Source: Vibrio bivalvicida
GTDB taxonomy: Bacteria; Pseudomonadota; Gammaproteobacteria; Enterobacterales; Vibrionaceae
NCBI RefSeq assembly: GCF_001399455.2
Contig: NZ_LLEI02000083.1
Span: 1-64,000, forward strand
Direction: 5' to 3'
DNA length: 64,000 nucleotides
Numbering within the stretch: position 1 is the first letter of the stretch; each line of letters begins with the position of its first letter. A program made the translations under genes and the position numbers. Shown here piece after piece: positions 49,638-58,919 of this stretch. The notes beneath the pieces are model-generated. The model did no database searches and was not told where the DNA came from. It saw nothing but the letters and a program-made list of their open reading frames with translations.

Positions 49638-52600
49638 CTAGTTAGTTGTATCGTGCACTTTCAGCAAATCATTCAATATAGCGCTAGCGTTAGTTATTGA
49701 ACCATCTGAAATGTAACTACTGTATTGAGCAGCTGCATCTTGCAATACGACTTCTTGACTACTATTTCCATCAGAAATAGTCAACTTAAGGTCTGCTGTT
49801 GCTAAGTTGTCACTACCTTCGATAGCGATATCAATTTTATGCTCCTGAAGCAGGCTGTCTACCGTATCATTGGCATCAGTATGAAGTATTTCTGAGATAT
49901 CAATCTTATCTTCACCTTTAGTAAAGTCAGTAATAATATCTCTTTCACCATCTCTAATATCGATCTCAGAGTTAGTATGATCTTGGTCAACAAACTTAAA
50001 GATGTCATCATCAACACCACCAGTTAAGATATCATCACCCAAACCACCAATTAGGATGTCTTCTCCAGCTCCTCCTATTAAGCGGTCTTCACCAGAACCA
50101 CCTCTTAGGCCATCATTGCCTTCGCCACCATCCAATACATCATTACCTGACGCACCATAGATAATATCGACACCACCTTGACCATACACATGATCGCTAC
50201 CAGCTCCACTATGGCCAACATCAATATGTGCACTGCTAAACTGTGAGCTAGTCAGAGCGCTGTTTTCATCTGAAGGGTTCTGAAGATGTTCTAAATCCCC
50301 ACCAGACATAAACGTTTTCATGTCATTGTTAGCAGCGTTAATACTTGCTGTAGAATTAGCATTATTGTCGAGAGAAGCATGACTGTCACCCAAATACAGG
50401 GTGTCATTCCCTTCGCCAAGGAACACATCATCCCCGGCAGCACCAACATCGACAACAAGGCCATCTTTGTGACCATCGACTATCTGGTTATCTGCACCTG
50501 CTGGATTTTGTGACCAGAGCAATTTCTCATGAGAGGTGCTGTAATGATCCAATCTAACGTGGTCAACAATATCCCCTTCAGATTTAATATCAGGAACAAC
50601 ATTTACACCATCAATTTCGAATGAAAGTAAGCTAGCGCTACTATCACCATCAGAATCAGTGATCGTATAGTAGAAGTCTAATTCGACTGGCTTAGTACCT
50701 GCCGCACCGAAGAACTGATAGCCGCCGTCATCTAGGTCAATCACTAAGCTATGTTTCGAGTCTATGTAAATAGTTAAGGTGTTCGTCTGACTATTAAAAG
50801 TATGAGAAATATCAGCATTGGTTAGGGTTGAAGAAATATCACTACCGTTGAAGTTGAACGTTACACCGTCAATAATGATCTGGCTAATAACGGGTTCATC
50901 AGCACCTTGGGTATTAGAAAGCAAATTCCCGCCAATCGGTTGTATCAACGATTGCAACAACACTGGTGGTAACTGTGTAACATCAGGGACAATAATCGCA
51001 TCCGTATCCTGCTCGGTCAGACCATCATAGGATACAGGGTTTAGGTATTCTGCAGGAGCATTATTACCGATGCCATAAGACTGTGCCGTAATATCGTGCT
51101 GCTCGAGATGAGTTTTCCACCATCCTTCTTCAGTCTGGTTAATTCTATTTGAATTTCCGCGGTCTGATCCTGTTGGCTCCCCATCAGATAGGAAGTAACT
51201 CACATTGCTTGCATTTGGCAAGCGACCAGACGACGAATCCCATGTTTGGTTTGCAATCCAAACTGCACTATCGTAATCGGTACCGCCGCCCGCTTGTAGT
51301 TCTTCGACATAGGTAATTGCTGACGCAACTGACATCCATACAGTATAATTAGCAGGGCTCTGATTACTGTAATAATTATCAGAAAATGCAACAATCTGTA
51401 CTCTAGTTTCACCAAGTGCTTGATACTGATTCAACATCTGAATCGTTGACTCTTTCATAACTTGCAGTCTTGACTTTCCATTACCTGCGTCATCCTTCAT
51501 TGATCCAGAAACGTCTAAAATAAGCTGTACATTCGCACCAACTTTAGTTTCCGCAACCACATCATGATGAACACGTGAAGCTTCTGGCGAATCATCCTCA
51601 ATAACGATCGTAGCCTTGCCATTGCTCGTTAGCCCTAAGCTGTTTTCCGCGATAAGAGGAACATCAATACCGATGATATCTTCACCATTACTATTTGGGT
51701 GATCTATTGGACCAGAAAGTACTGTCGAAACGTTACCAACACTGTCAACTGATACCTCTATAACCTTAGAGCCTTGAGCACTACCTACGAGCGTCTTAGC
51801 ATCATTAGACAGTTGCCAAGTTATAGAACTCGAACCGCTAGTGTAAGAGCCCGTCGGAATACCTAAGCTAACATCTGTAACACCATTCGACATAGGCACA
51901 ATATCACTATCCGACGGGTTATTTGTAGTATCAGAGCTACCAGCCAAAGCGTCATCGTCAAGTATACCGTTTAGGAGGCCTTCCTCAGACACTGTAAGCT
52001 GTACATCTCCAATTGATGGTGGGGCATATGGAACTACTGCAAAACTCGAAGTCAAGAAGTCCCCATCTGCATCAGTAACGCGAACCTGAAGATCGATGTC
52101 ACCATCACCAATTGGAGTCTGCATAGATTCGTACTGGAAGTACTCCCATTTACCTGTAGCAGGAGTTAGCTGAACTTCAAATACTAAATTACCGTCGCTA
52201 TCGTGAGCTAATAGGTGATTTGAATTAGATGAATCAATGGAAAGTGTAACTAGCTTTCCTTCCGCTGTACGTAATTGAGATTCGCCACTTGCAAGTAACT
52301 CTATCGAACCTTTGCCATCTGCGCCGTATTCAAAGTTGACAACACCATCAGCGCTTGCAATAGGTTGCGCTTCTGAGGAACCTGAGAAAGTAATTGACTT
52401 AACGGTAAAGTCGCTATTATCACTGTGGTTTGCTCCATTACCATTACTTGTCGCTTCTAACACAATTCTGTCAAAGCCACCCTCAGTAACACTAAAGTTC
52501 TTAGCATAATCACCGCTAGCAGCATCAGAACTAAATGGCTGGGTCGCAATTAACACGCCATCACGATAGAAATACGCGACTCCTGTTTCTTTTTCTCCAC

Positions 52601-55298
52601 CATACATTTTGGCGAATTCTATTGAAGCACCAAATGCTACCTTGTCTCCGAGATCAATGATTAATTGCTCGGAAACGCCTTCACCATTTGCATAACGGTA
52701 GTCGACTTCGTTATTCAATGGGTGGCTGAAGTCAACACTACTGTGAACACCAATCCCTGAAGAAGATTGGTTGACCAAAGCATCACCTAGCTGAGCAGAA
52801 CTAGAAGAAACAAAACCTTGAGCCTCAACCGTTACGCCGCCGATTGAAATTGATTGATGATCGCCAGCCCCTGAAAAATCAACTTTACCAACCAGTACAT
52901 CCGGCACGTTTGATACCGTTACCATTACTGGTGTTGAATCACTGATTACTGGAGAGTCATCTTCGATGCTCAACGGGATCGACGATTTAGTCACCGAAGT
53001 GCCGTCATTCACAACAATGCCAAGTTCAATATTGATATTGTCTTCTTCAGTTGTCACTGGGTGATCAACTGGAGCAAGTAATGTTACATTGTAATCCCAT
53101 TCACCTAACCCAGATGTACTAGGTTCAGTGAGAGCTACCTGAATTACCGCTAGTCCGGCAGTTGTCGAACCAGTTAGCGTTTTCGAACTACTATCCCAGC
53201 TCCAAGAAATTGTCTGGCCGTTTGAGCTAAGTGAAGAACTCGACTCTAGTGACACTGACACAGATGAGCTGTCGACATCGCTTACAACAAATGTACCTGA
53301 TGCTGTTTTACTGTTTGTCGTATCTGTATTTCCATCAGTATCGACATTTGCATTCGTAAGCCCTTCTTCAGAAACGCGAGAGTTTGTTACTGCAGATATT
53401 TCCGCTGGCGCGTCATCGTCTTTGATGGTCGCCGTGCCTGTGTCTGTGCCTGTCGCGCCAGATGCGCCCTCAACGCTCACGCTGAACGTCTCGTTGCCTT
53501 CGTACACGTCATCCTGAGTGGTCGCCACGCTCACTTTCAGCTCGGTCTGACCCGCTGGGATTGTGTAGCTGCCGTCTGCGTTCGGGGTCACTACCGTCAC
53601 ACCATCTGCCAACGTCACTACCATGTTACCGATGTCGTCCGATTCCGCTGTATTAGCGCCTGCCGTTGAGCTCGTCAGGTTCACCGTCACTGCCGTGTCC
53701 GCCGCCTTATCTAGGCTCACTGTGAACTCGGCCGCTGAGCCTTCACTCACGCTCACGGTTTCTGTGATGCTCACGCTCGGACGATCGTCGTCGCCACCGT
53801 TCTCACCACCATCGGTGATGGTCGCCGTGCCTGTGTCTGTGCCTGTCGCGCCAGATGCGCCCTCAACGCTCACGCTGAACGTCTCGTTGCCTTCGTACAC
53901 GTCATCCTGAGTGGTCGCCACGCTCACTTTCAGCTCGGTCTGACCCGCTGGGATTGTGTAGCTGCCGTCTGCGTTCGGGGTCACTACCGTCACACCATCT
54001 GCCAACGTCACTACCATGTTACCGATGTCGTCCGATTCCGCTGTATTAGCGCCTGCCGTTGAGCTCGTCAGGTTCACCGTCACTGCCGTGTCCGCCGCCT
54101 TATCTAGGCTCACTGTGAACTCGGCCGCTGAGCCTTCACTCACGCTCACGGTTTCTGTGATGCTCACGCTCGGACGATCGTCGTCGCCACCGTTCTCACC
54201 ACCATCGGTGATGGTCGACTGACCAGCCCCGCTTCCCACTAATCCAGAAACTGACTCAACATTGAGAGTGAAAGACTCATCACCTTCATAGATATCATCT
54301 TGCGTCGTTGGAATTGTTACAGTGAGAGAAGTGGTACCCGCTGGAACTGTTACTGTACCATCAGCGTTAACCGTTAGAGTTTGGCCGGTAGAAGTTTGAA
54401 CTTGAATAGAACCAACATCGTCGCTTTCGGCGGTGTTTAACTGATTAGTTAATCGTAACGTCGTATCTTGGGTAGATGGTTTATCATAACTAATTGTGTA
54501 GGTAGCATCACTGCCTTCACTTACGTCACCTCCTCCACTAACAGTGATTTCTGGGATAGGCGTAACTGTGACATTGACAACCAGAGTATCGGTTCCACCA
54601 TTACCATCGTCCACAGTAACAGTGAAGCTATCGTCACCATCAAAGTTTGTGTTTGGTGTATACGTCCACGTGCCGTCAGGGTTTACAGTTGCCGTACCAT
54701 TTGAGGGAACAGAGGCTTGGGAGAAAGTTAACGTATCTGTTGGATTTTGATCGGTAGCAGTTAAGGCACCACTAATGGCAGTATCTTCATCTGTAGTTAC
54801 CGCAATACTTTCACCCAGTGGGTCGTTGTTAACGTCGACGAAGACAGGTTCAAACAAACGGAACTGCTCGAGTAGGGAAAGGCTTTGTGTTTCCGAAAGG
54901 CCTAAGGATTGAAAACCTTCAGTTGTAAAGTTGGTACTTGCGATAGTTTCTGTACCATCACGCGTTACAGATGCACTTGCAGCAAGACTTGAACCTGTTT
55001 GTCCCCCGGCAGCAGTCGCGAAGTCTTCACCTAATTCAGTTGGGTCTTGGCCTTCTTCTAAAGCAGCAAATATATCTTCGATTTCAGCGCTAATGTCCTG
55101 AGGCGCTCCGCCTTGATCAACGAGCTCCACTTGTAATTGTCTGCTGTTATCTGTCGCATCTGAATTCGATTGAACGATAACCTCACCAGGCCTAGGTAGT
55201 TCACCTTCGATTAGAACCCTTACATTACCGTTTACATCAATGACGATAATTTGGTTGGCTGCAAGATTACCCATTGCTACGTAAGTACCAAAACCCAT
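49638..55298 (-). CDS. Giant RTX adhesin with LapA/BpfA-type retention module
   Basis: A 1886-residue secreted surface adhesin. The N-terminus has no Sec signal but a retention module (about 1-110) with a TAAG motif at residues 95-98, the di-alanine type cut by LapG proteases. Next comes a cadherin/tandem-95-like domain (about 165-255), Calx-beta-like repeats (about 257-635), including two apparently identical 131-residue units (364-494 and 495-625), further Ig-like domains, a von Willebrand A domain (about 1255-1450) with MIDAS motif DVSGS, and RTX nonapeptides GGxGxDxLx (about 1700-1775). Type I secretion is inferred. TolC/AggA-like and OmpA-like genes are divergent upstream. Confidence 0.9.
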   Translation of the reverse strand: MGFGTYVAMGNLAANQIIVIDVNGNVRVLIEGELPRPGEVIVQSNSDATDNSRQLQVELVDQGGAPQDISAEIEDIFAALEEGQDPTELGEDFATAAGGQTGSSLAASASVTRDGTETIASTNFTTEGFQSLGLSETQSLSLLEQFRLFEPVFVDVNNDPLGESIAVTTDEDTAISGALTATDQNPTDTLTFSQASVPSNGTATVNPDGTWTYTPNTNFDGDDSFTVTVDDGNGGTDTLVVNVTVTPIPEITVSGGGDVSEGSDATYTISYDKPSTQDTTLRLTNQLNTAESDDVGSIQVQTSTGQTLTVNADGTVTVPAGTTSLTVTIPTTQDDIYEGDESFTLNVESVSGLVGSGAGQSTITDGGENGGDDDRPSVSITETVSVSEGSAAEFTVSLDKAADTAVTVNLTSSTAGANTAESDDIGNMVVTLADGVTVVTPNADGSYTIPAGQTELKVSVATTQDDVYEGNETFSVSVEGASGATGTDTGTATITDGGENGGDDDRPSVSITETVSVSEGSAAEFTVSLDKAADTAVTVNLTSSTAGANTAESDDIGNMVVTLADGVTVVTPNADGSYTIPAGQTELKVSVATTQDDVYEGNETFSVSVEGASGATGTDTGTATIKDDDAPAEISAVTNSRVSEEGLTNANVDTDGNTDTTNSKTASGTFVVSDVDSSSVSVSLESSSSLSSNGQTISWSWDSSSKTLTGSTTAGLAVIQVALTEPSTSGLGEWDYNVTLLAPVDHPVTTEEDNINIELGIVVNDGTSVTKSSIPLSIEDDSPVISDSTPVMVTVSNVPDVLVGKVDFSGAGDHQSISIGGVTVEAQGFVSSSSAQLGDALVNQSSSGIGVHSSVDFSHPLNNEVDYRYANGEGVSEQLIIDLGDKVAFGASIEFAKMYGGEKETGVAYFYRDGVLIATQPFSSDAASGDYAKNFSVTEGGFDRIVLEATSNGNGANHSDNSDFTVKSITFSGSSEAQPIASADGVVNFEYGADGKGSIELLASGESQLRTAEGKLVTLSIDSSNSNHLLAHDSDGNLVFEVQLTPATGKWEYFQYESMQTPIGDGDIDLQVRVTDADGDFLTSSFAVVPYAPPSIGDVQLTVSEEGLLNGILDDDALAGSSDTTNNPSDSDIVPMSNGVTDVSLGIPTGSYTSGSSSITWQLSNDAKTLVGSAQGSKVIEVSVDSVGNVSTVLSGPIDHPNSNGEDIIGIDVPLIAENSLGLTSNGKATIVIEDDSPEASRVHHDVVAETKVGANVQLILDVSGSMKDDAGNGKSRLQVMKESTIQMLNQYQALGETRVQIVAFSDNYYSNQSPANYTVWMSVASAITYVEELQAGGGTDYDSAVWIANQTWDSSSGRLPNASNVSYFLSDGEPTGSDRGNSNRINQTEEGWWKTHLEQHDITAQSYGIGNNAPAEYLNPVSYDGLTEQDTDAIIVPDVTQLPPVLLQSLIQPIGGNLLSNTQGADEPVISQIIIDGVTFNFNGSDISSTLTNADISHTFNSQTNTLTIYIDSKHSLVIDLDDGGYQFFGAAGTKPVELDFYYTITDSDGDSSASLLSFEIDGVNVVPDIKSEGDIVDHVRLDHYSTSHEKLLWSQNPAGADNQIVDGHKDGLVVDVGAAGDDVFLGEGNDTLYLGDSHASLDNNANSTASINAANNDMKTFMSGGDLEHLQNPSDENSALTSSQFSSAHIDVGHSGAGSDHVYGQGGVDIIYGASGNDVLDGGEGNDGLRGGSGEDRLIGGAGEDILIGGLGDDILTGGVDDDIFKFVDQDHTNSEIDIRDGERDIITDFTKGEDKIDISEILHTDANDTVDSLLQEHKIDIAIEGSDNLATADLKLTISDGNSSQEVVLQDAAAQYSSYISDGSITNASAILNDLLKVHDTTN
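53424..53816 (-). repeat. Adhesin tandem repeat unit, copy B
   Basis: A 393-bp unit that appears identical at DNA level to 53817-54209. It encodes residues 495-625. In the first 60 bases I counted 40 G or C, well above the neighbouring parts of the gene. Confidence 0.9.
53817..54209 (-). repeat. Adhesin tandem repeat unit, copy A
   Basis: The first-translated copy, residues 364-494. Codon choice is GC-rich, unlike the flanking adhesin domains, and the copies show no differences that I could see by reading. Confidence 0.9.
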
Positions 55299-55717
55299 AT
55301 TTTAAGTCCTTAATCCTTGACTGCTTTCTTTTGTTATATTGCCAGTGACAAATAATTGGCAAAATATAAATTCACACTCTGTATAAATTATCATTTTTCA
55401 TATCTTTCCTAAACCTGTTTTTTGAACAAAAGGCGCTACAAACACGACCCAAGTTGCATTTTTAGCCTTAAGAAACTGAACTAAGATCTCGATTTTAGCC
55501 AACAAAATTAAGTATGGCGTACCTTTAATCGCGCCTATTTGCTTGAATTAGTTCCAGGTCATATTTAACAGTTTAACAACAACTTAATTGTCAAATTGAT
55601 TAGTTTTATACTTCCAATAGTGTTATTTTATTGGCGCTAATGATGGATATATCTCATTTTTGAGACGATTTTATTGAGTAATATCCTCACCTACGAGCAC
55701 TTTCGAGGAGAGTCAGA
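55299..55717. other. Divergent regulatory region between adhesin and aggA-like genes
   Basis: 419 bp without a gene. An inverted repeat lies at 55339-55362, in the adhesin leader. The remainder is AT-rich, as expected for divergent promoters controlling surface adhesion. Confidence 0.5.
55339..55362. promoter_or_regulatory. Inverted repeat in the adhesin leader
   Basis: TTGCCA, 12 bases, then TGGCAA, 41 bp upstream of the adhesin start. It could be an operator or an RNA hairpin near the ribosome site. Confidence 0.4.
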
Positions 55718-57022
55718 GTGAATTGGAATAAGTTGAAAGTACTAAGTTGCGCGGTTGCACTTAGCTTTCCTGCACACAGTCAAACATTAGAACAAGCCGT
55801 CGCCTTTACTATTACGACCAACCCAGAAATAAAAGCTTCTTATAATGAGTTCAAAAGTAAGTATTTCGATGCCGAAGCCTCTGGTGGGGCTTATATGCCT
55901 AAATTGGATTTAGATGCTGGTATTGGTTATGAAGCAGTTGACCTAGCTTCAGGCACAGAAAACGAACTTACTCGAAAGGAAGCCACGTTAACGCTTACAC
56001 AGCTGCTGTGGGATGGTTCGGCGACGCTCAATGACATGGATAGGACAGCAGCTGATGCTGAATCGGTTCGTTTCCAATTAATGTCAGACGCTCAGGACAT
56101 CGCGCTGCAGGTAACAAAGATTTACTTGGACGCAACCAAAGCTTATGAAGTGTTGGCGCTTTCCGAAAGTAATCTTACGGTTCATAAAGAAATCTACTCC
56201 GATATTAAGAAACGCGTGGACTCAGGTATTGGTTCAACAGCGGATCTATCCCAAGTAGAAGCGCGTTTAGCTAAAGCTCACGGCAATTTACTAGCAGCAC
56301 AAAACAACCTTTTTGACGTGCATACCCAGTTTAAACGTATAGTCGGTCAGTCCCCGCAAGGTCTAACCTTCCCTCGCGCAGATCAAACGGCAATCCCCTT
56401 TACTGTTGATGAAGCACTCGATACAGCATTTACTAGTCACCCAGTGGTGAAAGTCGCTCAAGCGGACGTTGACTCAGCACGTTTTCAATATGATCAAACT
56501 AAAGGTGTTAACTACCCAACCCTTTCAATTGAAGCTAACCAAACTTGGCGTGATGATGCAGGCGGTATTGAAGGCGGGAGTGACGAGTTTTCAGCGATGC
56601 TTCGCATGCGCTATAACCTGTACAATGGTGGTTCAGACTCAGATCGAACAGAAAGTGCGGCGTATCAGCTTAATAAAGCAAAAGATTTCCGTGACCGCAC
56701 CTATCGTAGTGTAGAAGAAGGTTTGCGACTCTCTTGGAGCGCGTTAGATCTAACTGTTCAACAAAAAGATTTCTTGGCGGACCATGTAGATTCGGCATCA
56801 GATACGGTTATTGCCTACGAGAAACAATATAAGATTGGTAAACGTACTCTGCTCGATCTTTTGAACACAGAAAACGAATTGTTCGAAGCTCGTAAAGGCT
56901 ATTTAGACGCAAAATACGACGAGCAGTACGCTAAGTATCGTGTTATGAACGCAACAGGTAATTTGCTTGCTGCACTGCGCGTTGATACACCTCAAGAGTG
57001 GAACGAAAAGGTAGAATACTGA
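55718..57022 (+). CDS. TolC-family outer membrane channel (AggA/LapE-like)
   Basis: A 434-residue TolC-type protein with a signal peptide (cleaved near AHS, about residue 21) and two tandem repeats of the outer membrane efflux family (LTLTQLLWDGSATLNDMDR and LRMRYNLYNGGSDSDRTES). It should form the outer membrane exit duct of a type I secretion system, most likely for the divergent adhesin. The start is GTG with GAGGAG seven bases upstream. It ends one base before the OmpA-like gene. Confidence 0.9.
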   Translation: MNWNKLKVLSCAVALSFPAHSQTLEQAVAFTITTNPEIKASYNEFKSKYFDAEASGGAYMPKLDLDAGIGYEAVDLASGTENELTRKEATLTLTQLLWDGSATLNDMDRTAADAESVRFQLMSDAQDIALQVTKIYLDATKAYEVLALSESNLTVHKEIYSDIKKRVDSGIGSTADLSQVEARLAKAHGNLLAAQNNLFDVHTQFKRIVGQSPQGLTFPRADQTAIPFTVDEALDTAFTSHPVVKVAQADVDSARFQYDQTKGVNYPTLSIEANQTWRDDAGGIEGGSDEFSAMLRMRYNLYNGGSDSDRTESAAYQLNKAKDFRDRTYRSVEEGLRLSWSALDLTVQQKDFLADHVDSASDTVIAYEKQYKIGKRTLLDLLNTENELFEARKGYLDAKYDEQYAKYRVMNATGNLLAALRVDTPQEWNEKVEY

Positions 57023-57023
57023 T

Positions 57024-57635
57024 ATGAATAAATCACTCCTAACTATGATTATCGCGGCTACCGTATTCGCAGCACCACTGAAAGCTGAAGATGTGTACCA
57101 GTATATCGACACTCCTACACCAAATCAGGTCGACGATCTTCTTGATGAAGATAAAGATGGTGTTATCAATGCTCGGGATTTATGTCCACAGACACCGCTC
57201 AATGCCGAAATAGACAACGATGGCTGTGGTACTTACGTCAAGACACAAGAAGAGATGAGCTTACATATCCTGTTTGCCAACGATTCCGACGAAATTCAGC
57301 CAGTGTTCCTTGCGCAGATTCGTGAGATGGCTGACTTCCTTAAGAGCTACCCTTCTACTTCTATCGAACTTCAGGGCTACGCGAGCAAAGTTGGTCAGCA
57401 TGAGTACAATATGGCTTTGTCCAAACGCCGCGCTATCTCTGTTGAACACGCACTGCTATCCAATGGCATTGATTCTAACCGGGTTCGTATCGTTGGCTTT
57501 GGTGACACCAACCTAAGTGAAACAGGCACTGATGAAGTCAGCCATGCCAAGAACCGCAAGGTAGTTGCTACGGTTATCGGTCACAAAGGTAACGTTAAAG
57601 AAGAATGGTCCATTTTTACCAAGATTAAAAAATAG
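57024..57635 (+). CDS. OmpA-family outer membrane protein of the adhesin locus
   Basis: A 203-residue protein with a signal peptide (MNKSLLTMIIAATVFAAPLKA). A calcium-binding thrombospondin-3-like motif DEDKDGVINARDLCP (about 38-52) is followed by a C-terminal OmpA/MotB peptidoglycan-binding domain (about 75-195) with IELQGYASKVGQHEYNMALSKRRA. It lies one base after the TolC-like gene, the same aggA-ompA order reported beside the Shewanella bpfA adhesin. It may anchor the export channel to the cell wall (inference). Confidence 0.88.
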   Translation: MNKSLLTMIIAATVFAAPLKAEDVYQYIDTPTPNQVDDLLDEDKDGVINARDLCPQTPLNAEIDNDGCGTYVKTQEEMSLHILFANDSDEIQPVFLAQIREMADFLKSYPSTSIELQGYASKVGQHEYNMALSKRRAISVEHALLSNGIDSNRVRIVGFGDTNLSETGTDEVSHAKNRKVVATVIGHKGNVKEEWSIFTKIKK

Positions 57636-57650
57636 CCACATTGATTCGAA

Positions 57651-57676
57651 AAAGGGAGCTTGGCTCCCTTTTTTAT
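57651..57676 (+). terminator. Terminator of the aggA-ompA pair
   Basis: AGGGAGC and GCTCCCT around TTG, followed by a T-run, 19 bases after the stop. Confidence 0.9.
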
Positions 57677-57734
57677 TTGGCTTTTTAACTATGAGTGTTA
57701 ACCTAGCTGCGAATCCACCTATGAGATGAAACCA

Positions 57735-58088
57735 ATGAGCAAATTAACTTCTGATATTCAGGCAAACCTCGAACTATTCGTTGCTGAAACGAAGCAATCC
57801 AAATTAGTTTGGGGAATGCGCAATGAAGAAGGCTGGCTGTCTTGCGACTCTACAGAGTTTGAAAACAGCGAAGTTATGCCTTTCTGGTCTTCTAAAGAAG
57901 ATGCGGAAACTCACAATGTTGAGGAGTGGGCGGATTTTGAAATTCTTGAAATTCCTCTAGATATCTTTGTTGAAGATTGGCTGTTAACCCTTGCAGAAGA
58001 TGGTGTTCTAGTTGGGACGAACTGGAATGATCAACTTGACGGTAGAGAGATGGAACCATCAGATCTGGCTAAGATGTATTTAGCCTAG
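57735..58088 (+). CDS. DUF2750 family protein
   Basis: A 117-residue acidic protein with the DUF2750 pattern: LVWGMRNEEGWLSCDS, MPFWSSKEDAE and a Trp-rich C-terminal half with GTNWNDQLDG. Function is unknown. The family is common in gamma-proteobacteria. The ATG at 57735 agrees better with family starts (MSKLTSDIQ) than the one at 57726. A hairpin terminator follows. Confidence 0.75.
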   Translation: MSKLTSDIQANLELFVAETKQSKLVWGMRNEEGWLSCDSTEFENSEVMPFWSSKEDAETHNVEEWADFEILEIPLDIFVEDWLLTLAEDGVLVGTNWNDQLDGREMEPSDLAKMYLA

Positions 58089-58101
58089 CCTTATTAAAAA
58101 G

Positions 58102-58122
58102 TGCGCCTTCAGGCGCATTTAT
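58102..58122. terminator. Terminator between DUF2750 and queC genes
   Basis: TGCGCC and GGCGCA around TTCA, with an A-run before and TTTATT after; suited to the convergent gene pair. Confidence 0.8.
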
Positions 58123-58209
58123 TCCACTCAGGTTTAAGACGCTCTAACTACTCGTCCCACAGGCATTCGCTTCTGAGGCGAGTGCATTTTTGGTAAATAT
58201 AGGACGAGC

Positions 58210-58908
58210 CTATTTATCTACCGAGCTCTGCTTACGTACCAATTCAGCCATGATATTTTTGCGGTCAGCAAGATAGTCATTAAGCCCTACTTTTCTTAGT
58301 TCGCAAGACGGACAATCTCCACAACCATCACCAATGATGCCGTTGTAGCATGTCAGGGTTTTCTCTCTTACCAGTTGCAGTGCATCATATTGGTCTGCCA
58401 ATGCCCATGTTTCCGCTTTGTTCAGCCACATTAATGGTGTAGAGATCTCTAATGGGCGATCCATACCTTGGACCAAAGCGTTATTCATCGCTTTCACAAA
58501 ATCATTTCGGCAATCCGGGTAGCCAGAGAAGTCGGTTTCACATACACCTGTAATGACTGTCTGCGCACCGATTTGATAGGCGTAAATTCCCGCGAGAGTC
58601 AAAAACAAGATGTTGCGCCCTGGAACAAATGAGTTAGGCAGGCCGTTTTCCTGTAGCTCATGAGAAACCGGAATATCATCACGAGTCAAAGAGCTAATAG
58701 CCAGTTCATTGAGCAGCCCAACATCCATAGTTTTATGCGCTTTAACGCCAAGTTCATTCGCTAAACTTTGCGCCACTTCGATTTCTAGTTTGTGGCGCTG
58801 GCCATAATCAAACGTAATGGCATGAACTTCATCAAAATGTTTAATTGCTTGTACCAGACAAGTTGTAGAGTCTTGTCCACCACTAAATACAACAACCGCT
58901 TTTTTCAT
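58210..58908 (-). CDS. queC: 7-cyano-7-deazaguanine synthase QueC
   Basis: A 232-residue enzyme that converts 7-carboxy-7-deazaguanine to preQ0 with ATP and ammonia, in queuosine biosynthesis. The ATP pyrophosphatase P-loop SGGQDSTT is at 9-16. The zinc site has four cysteines in CYNGIIGDGCGDCPSC (about 190-205). It follows queE by 11 bases on the same strand. Confidence 0.97.
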   Translation of the reverse strand: MKKAVVVFSGGQDSTTCLVQAIKHFDEVHAITFDYGQRHKLEIEVAQSLANELGVKAHKTMDVGLLNELAISSLTRDDIPVSHELQENGLPNSFVPGRNILFLTLAGIYAYQIGAQTVITGVCETDFSGYPDCRNDFVKAMNNALVQGMDRPLEISTPLMWLNKAETWALADQYDALQLVREKTLTCYNGIIGDGCGDCPSCELRKVGLNDYLADRKNIMAELVRKQSSVDK

Positions 58909-58919
58909 AATGAGTTCCT

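Noticed and set aside
53424..54209. Tandem repeats as a CRISPR array
   Set aside because: Units are 393 bp, coding and in frame, without spacers.
53623..54222. Plus-strand frames of 68-95 residues inside the adhesin repeats
   Set aside because: They repeat because the DNA repeats; the composition is the antisense of Calx-beta codons and there is no independent evidence.
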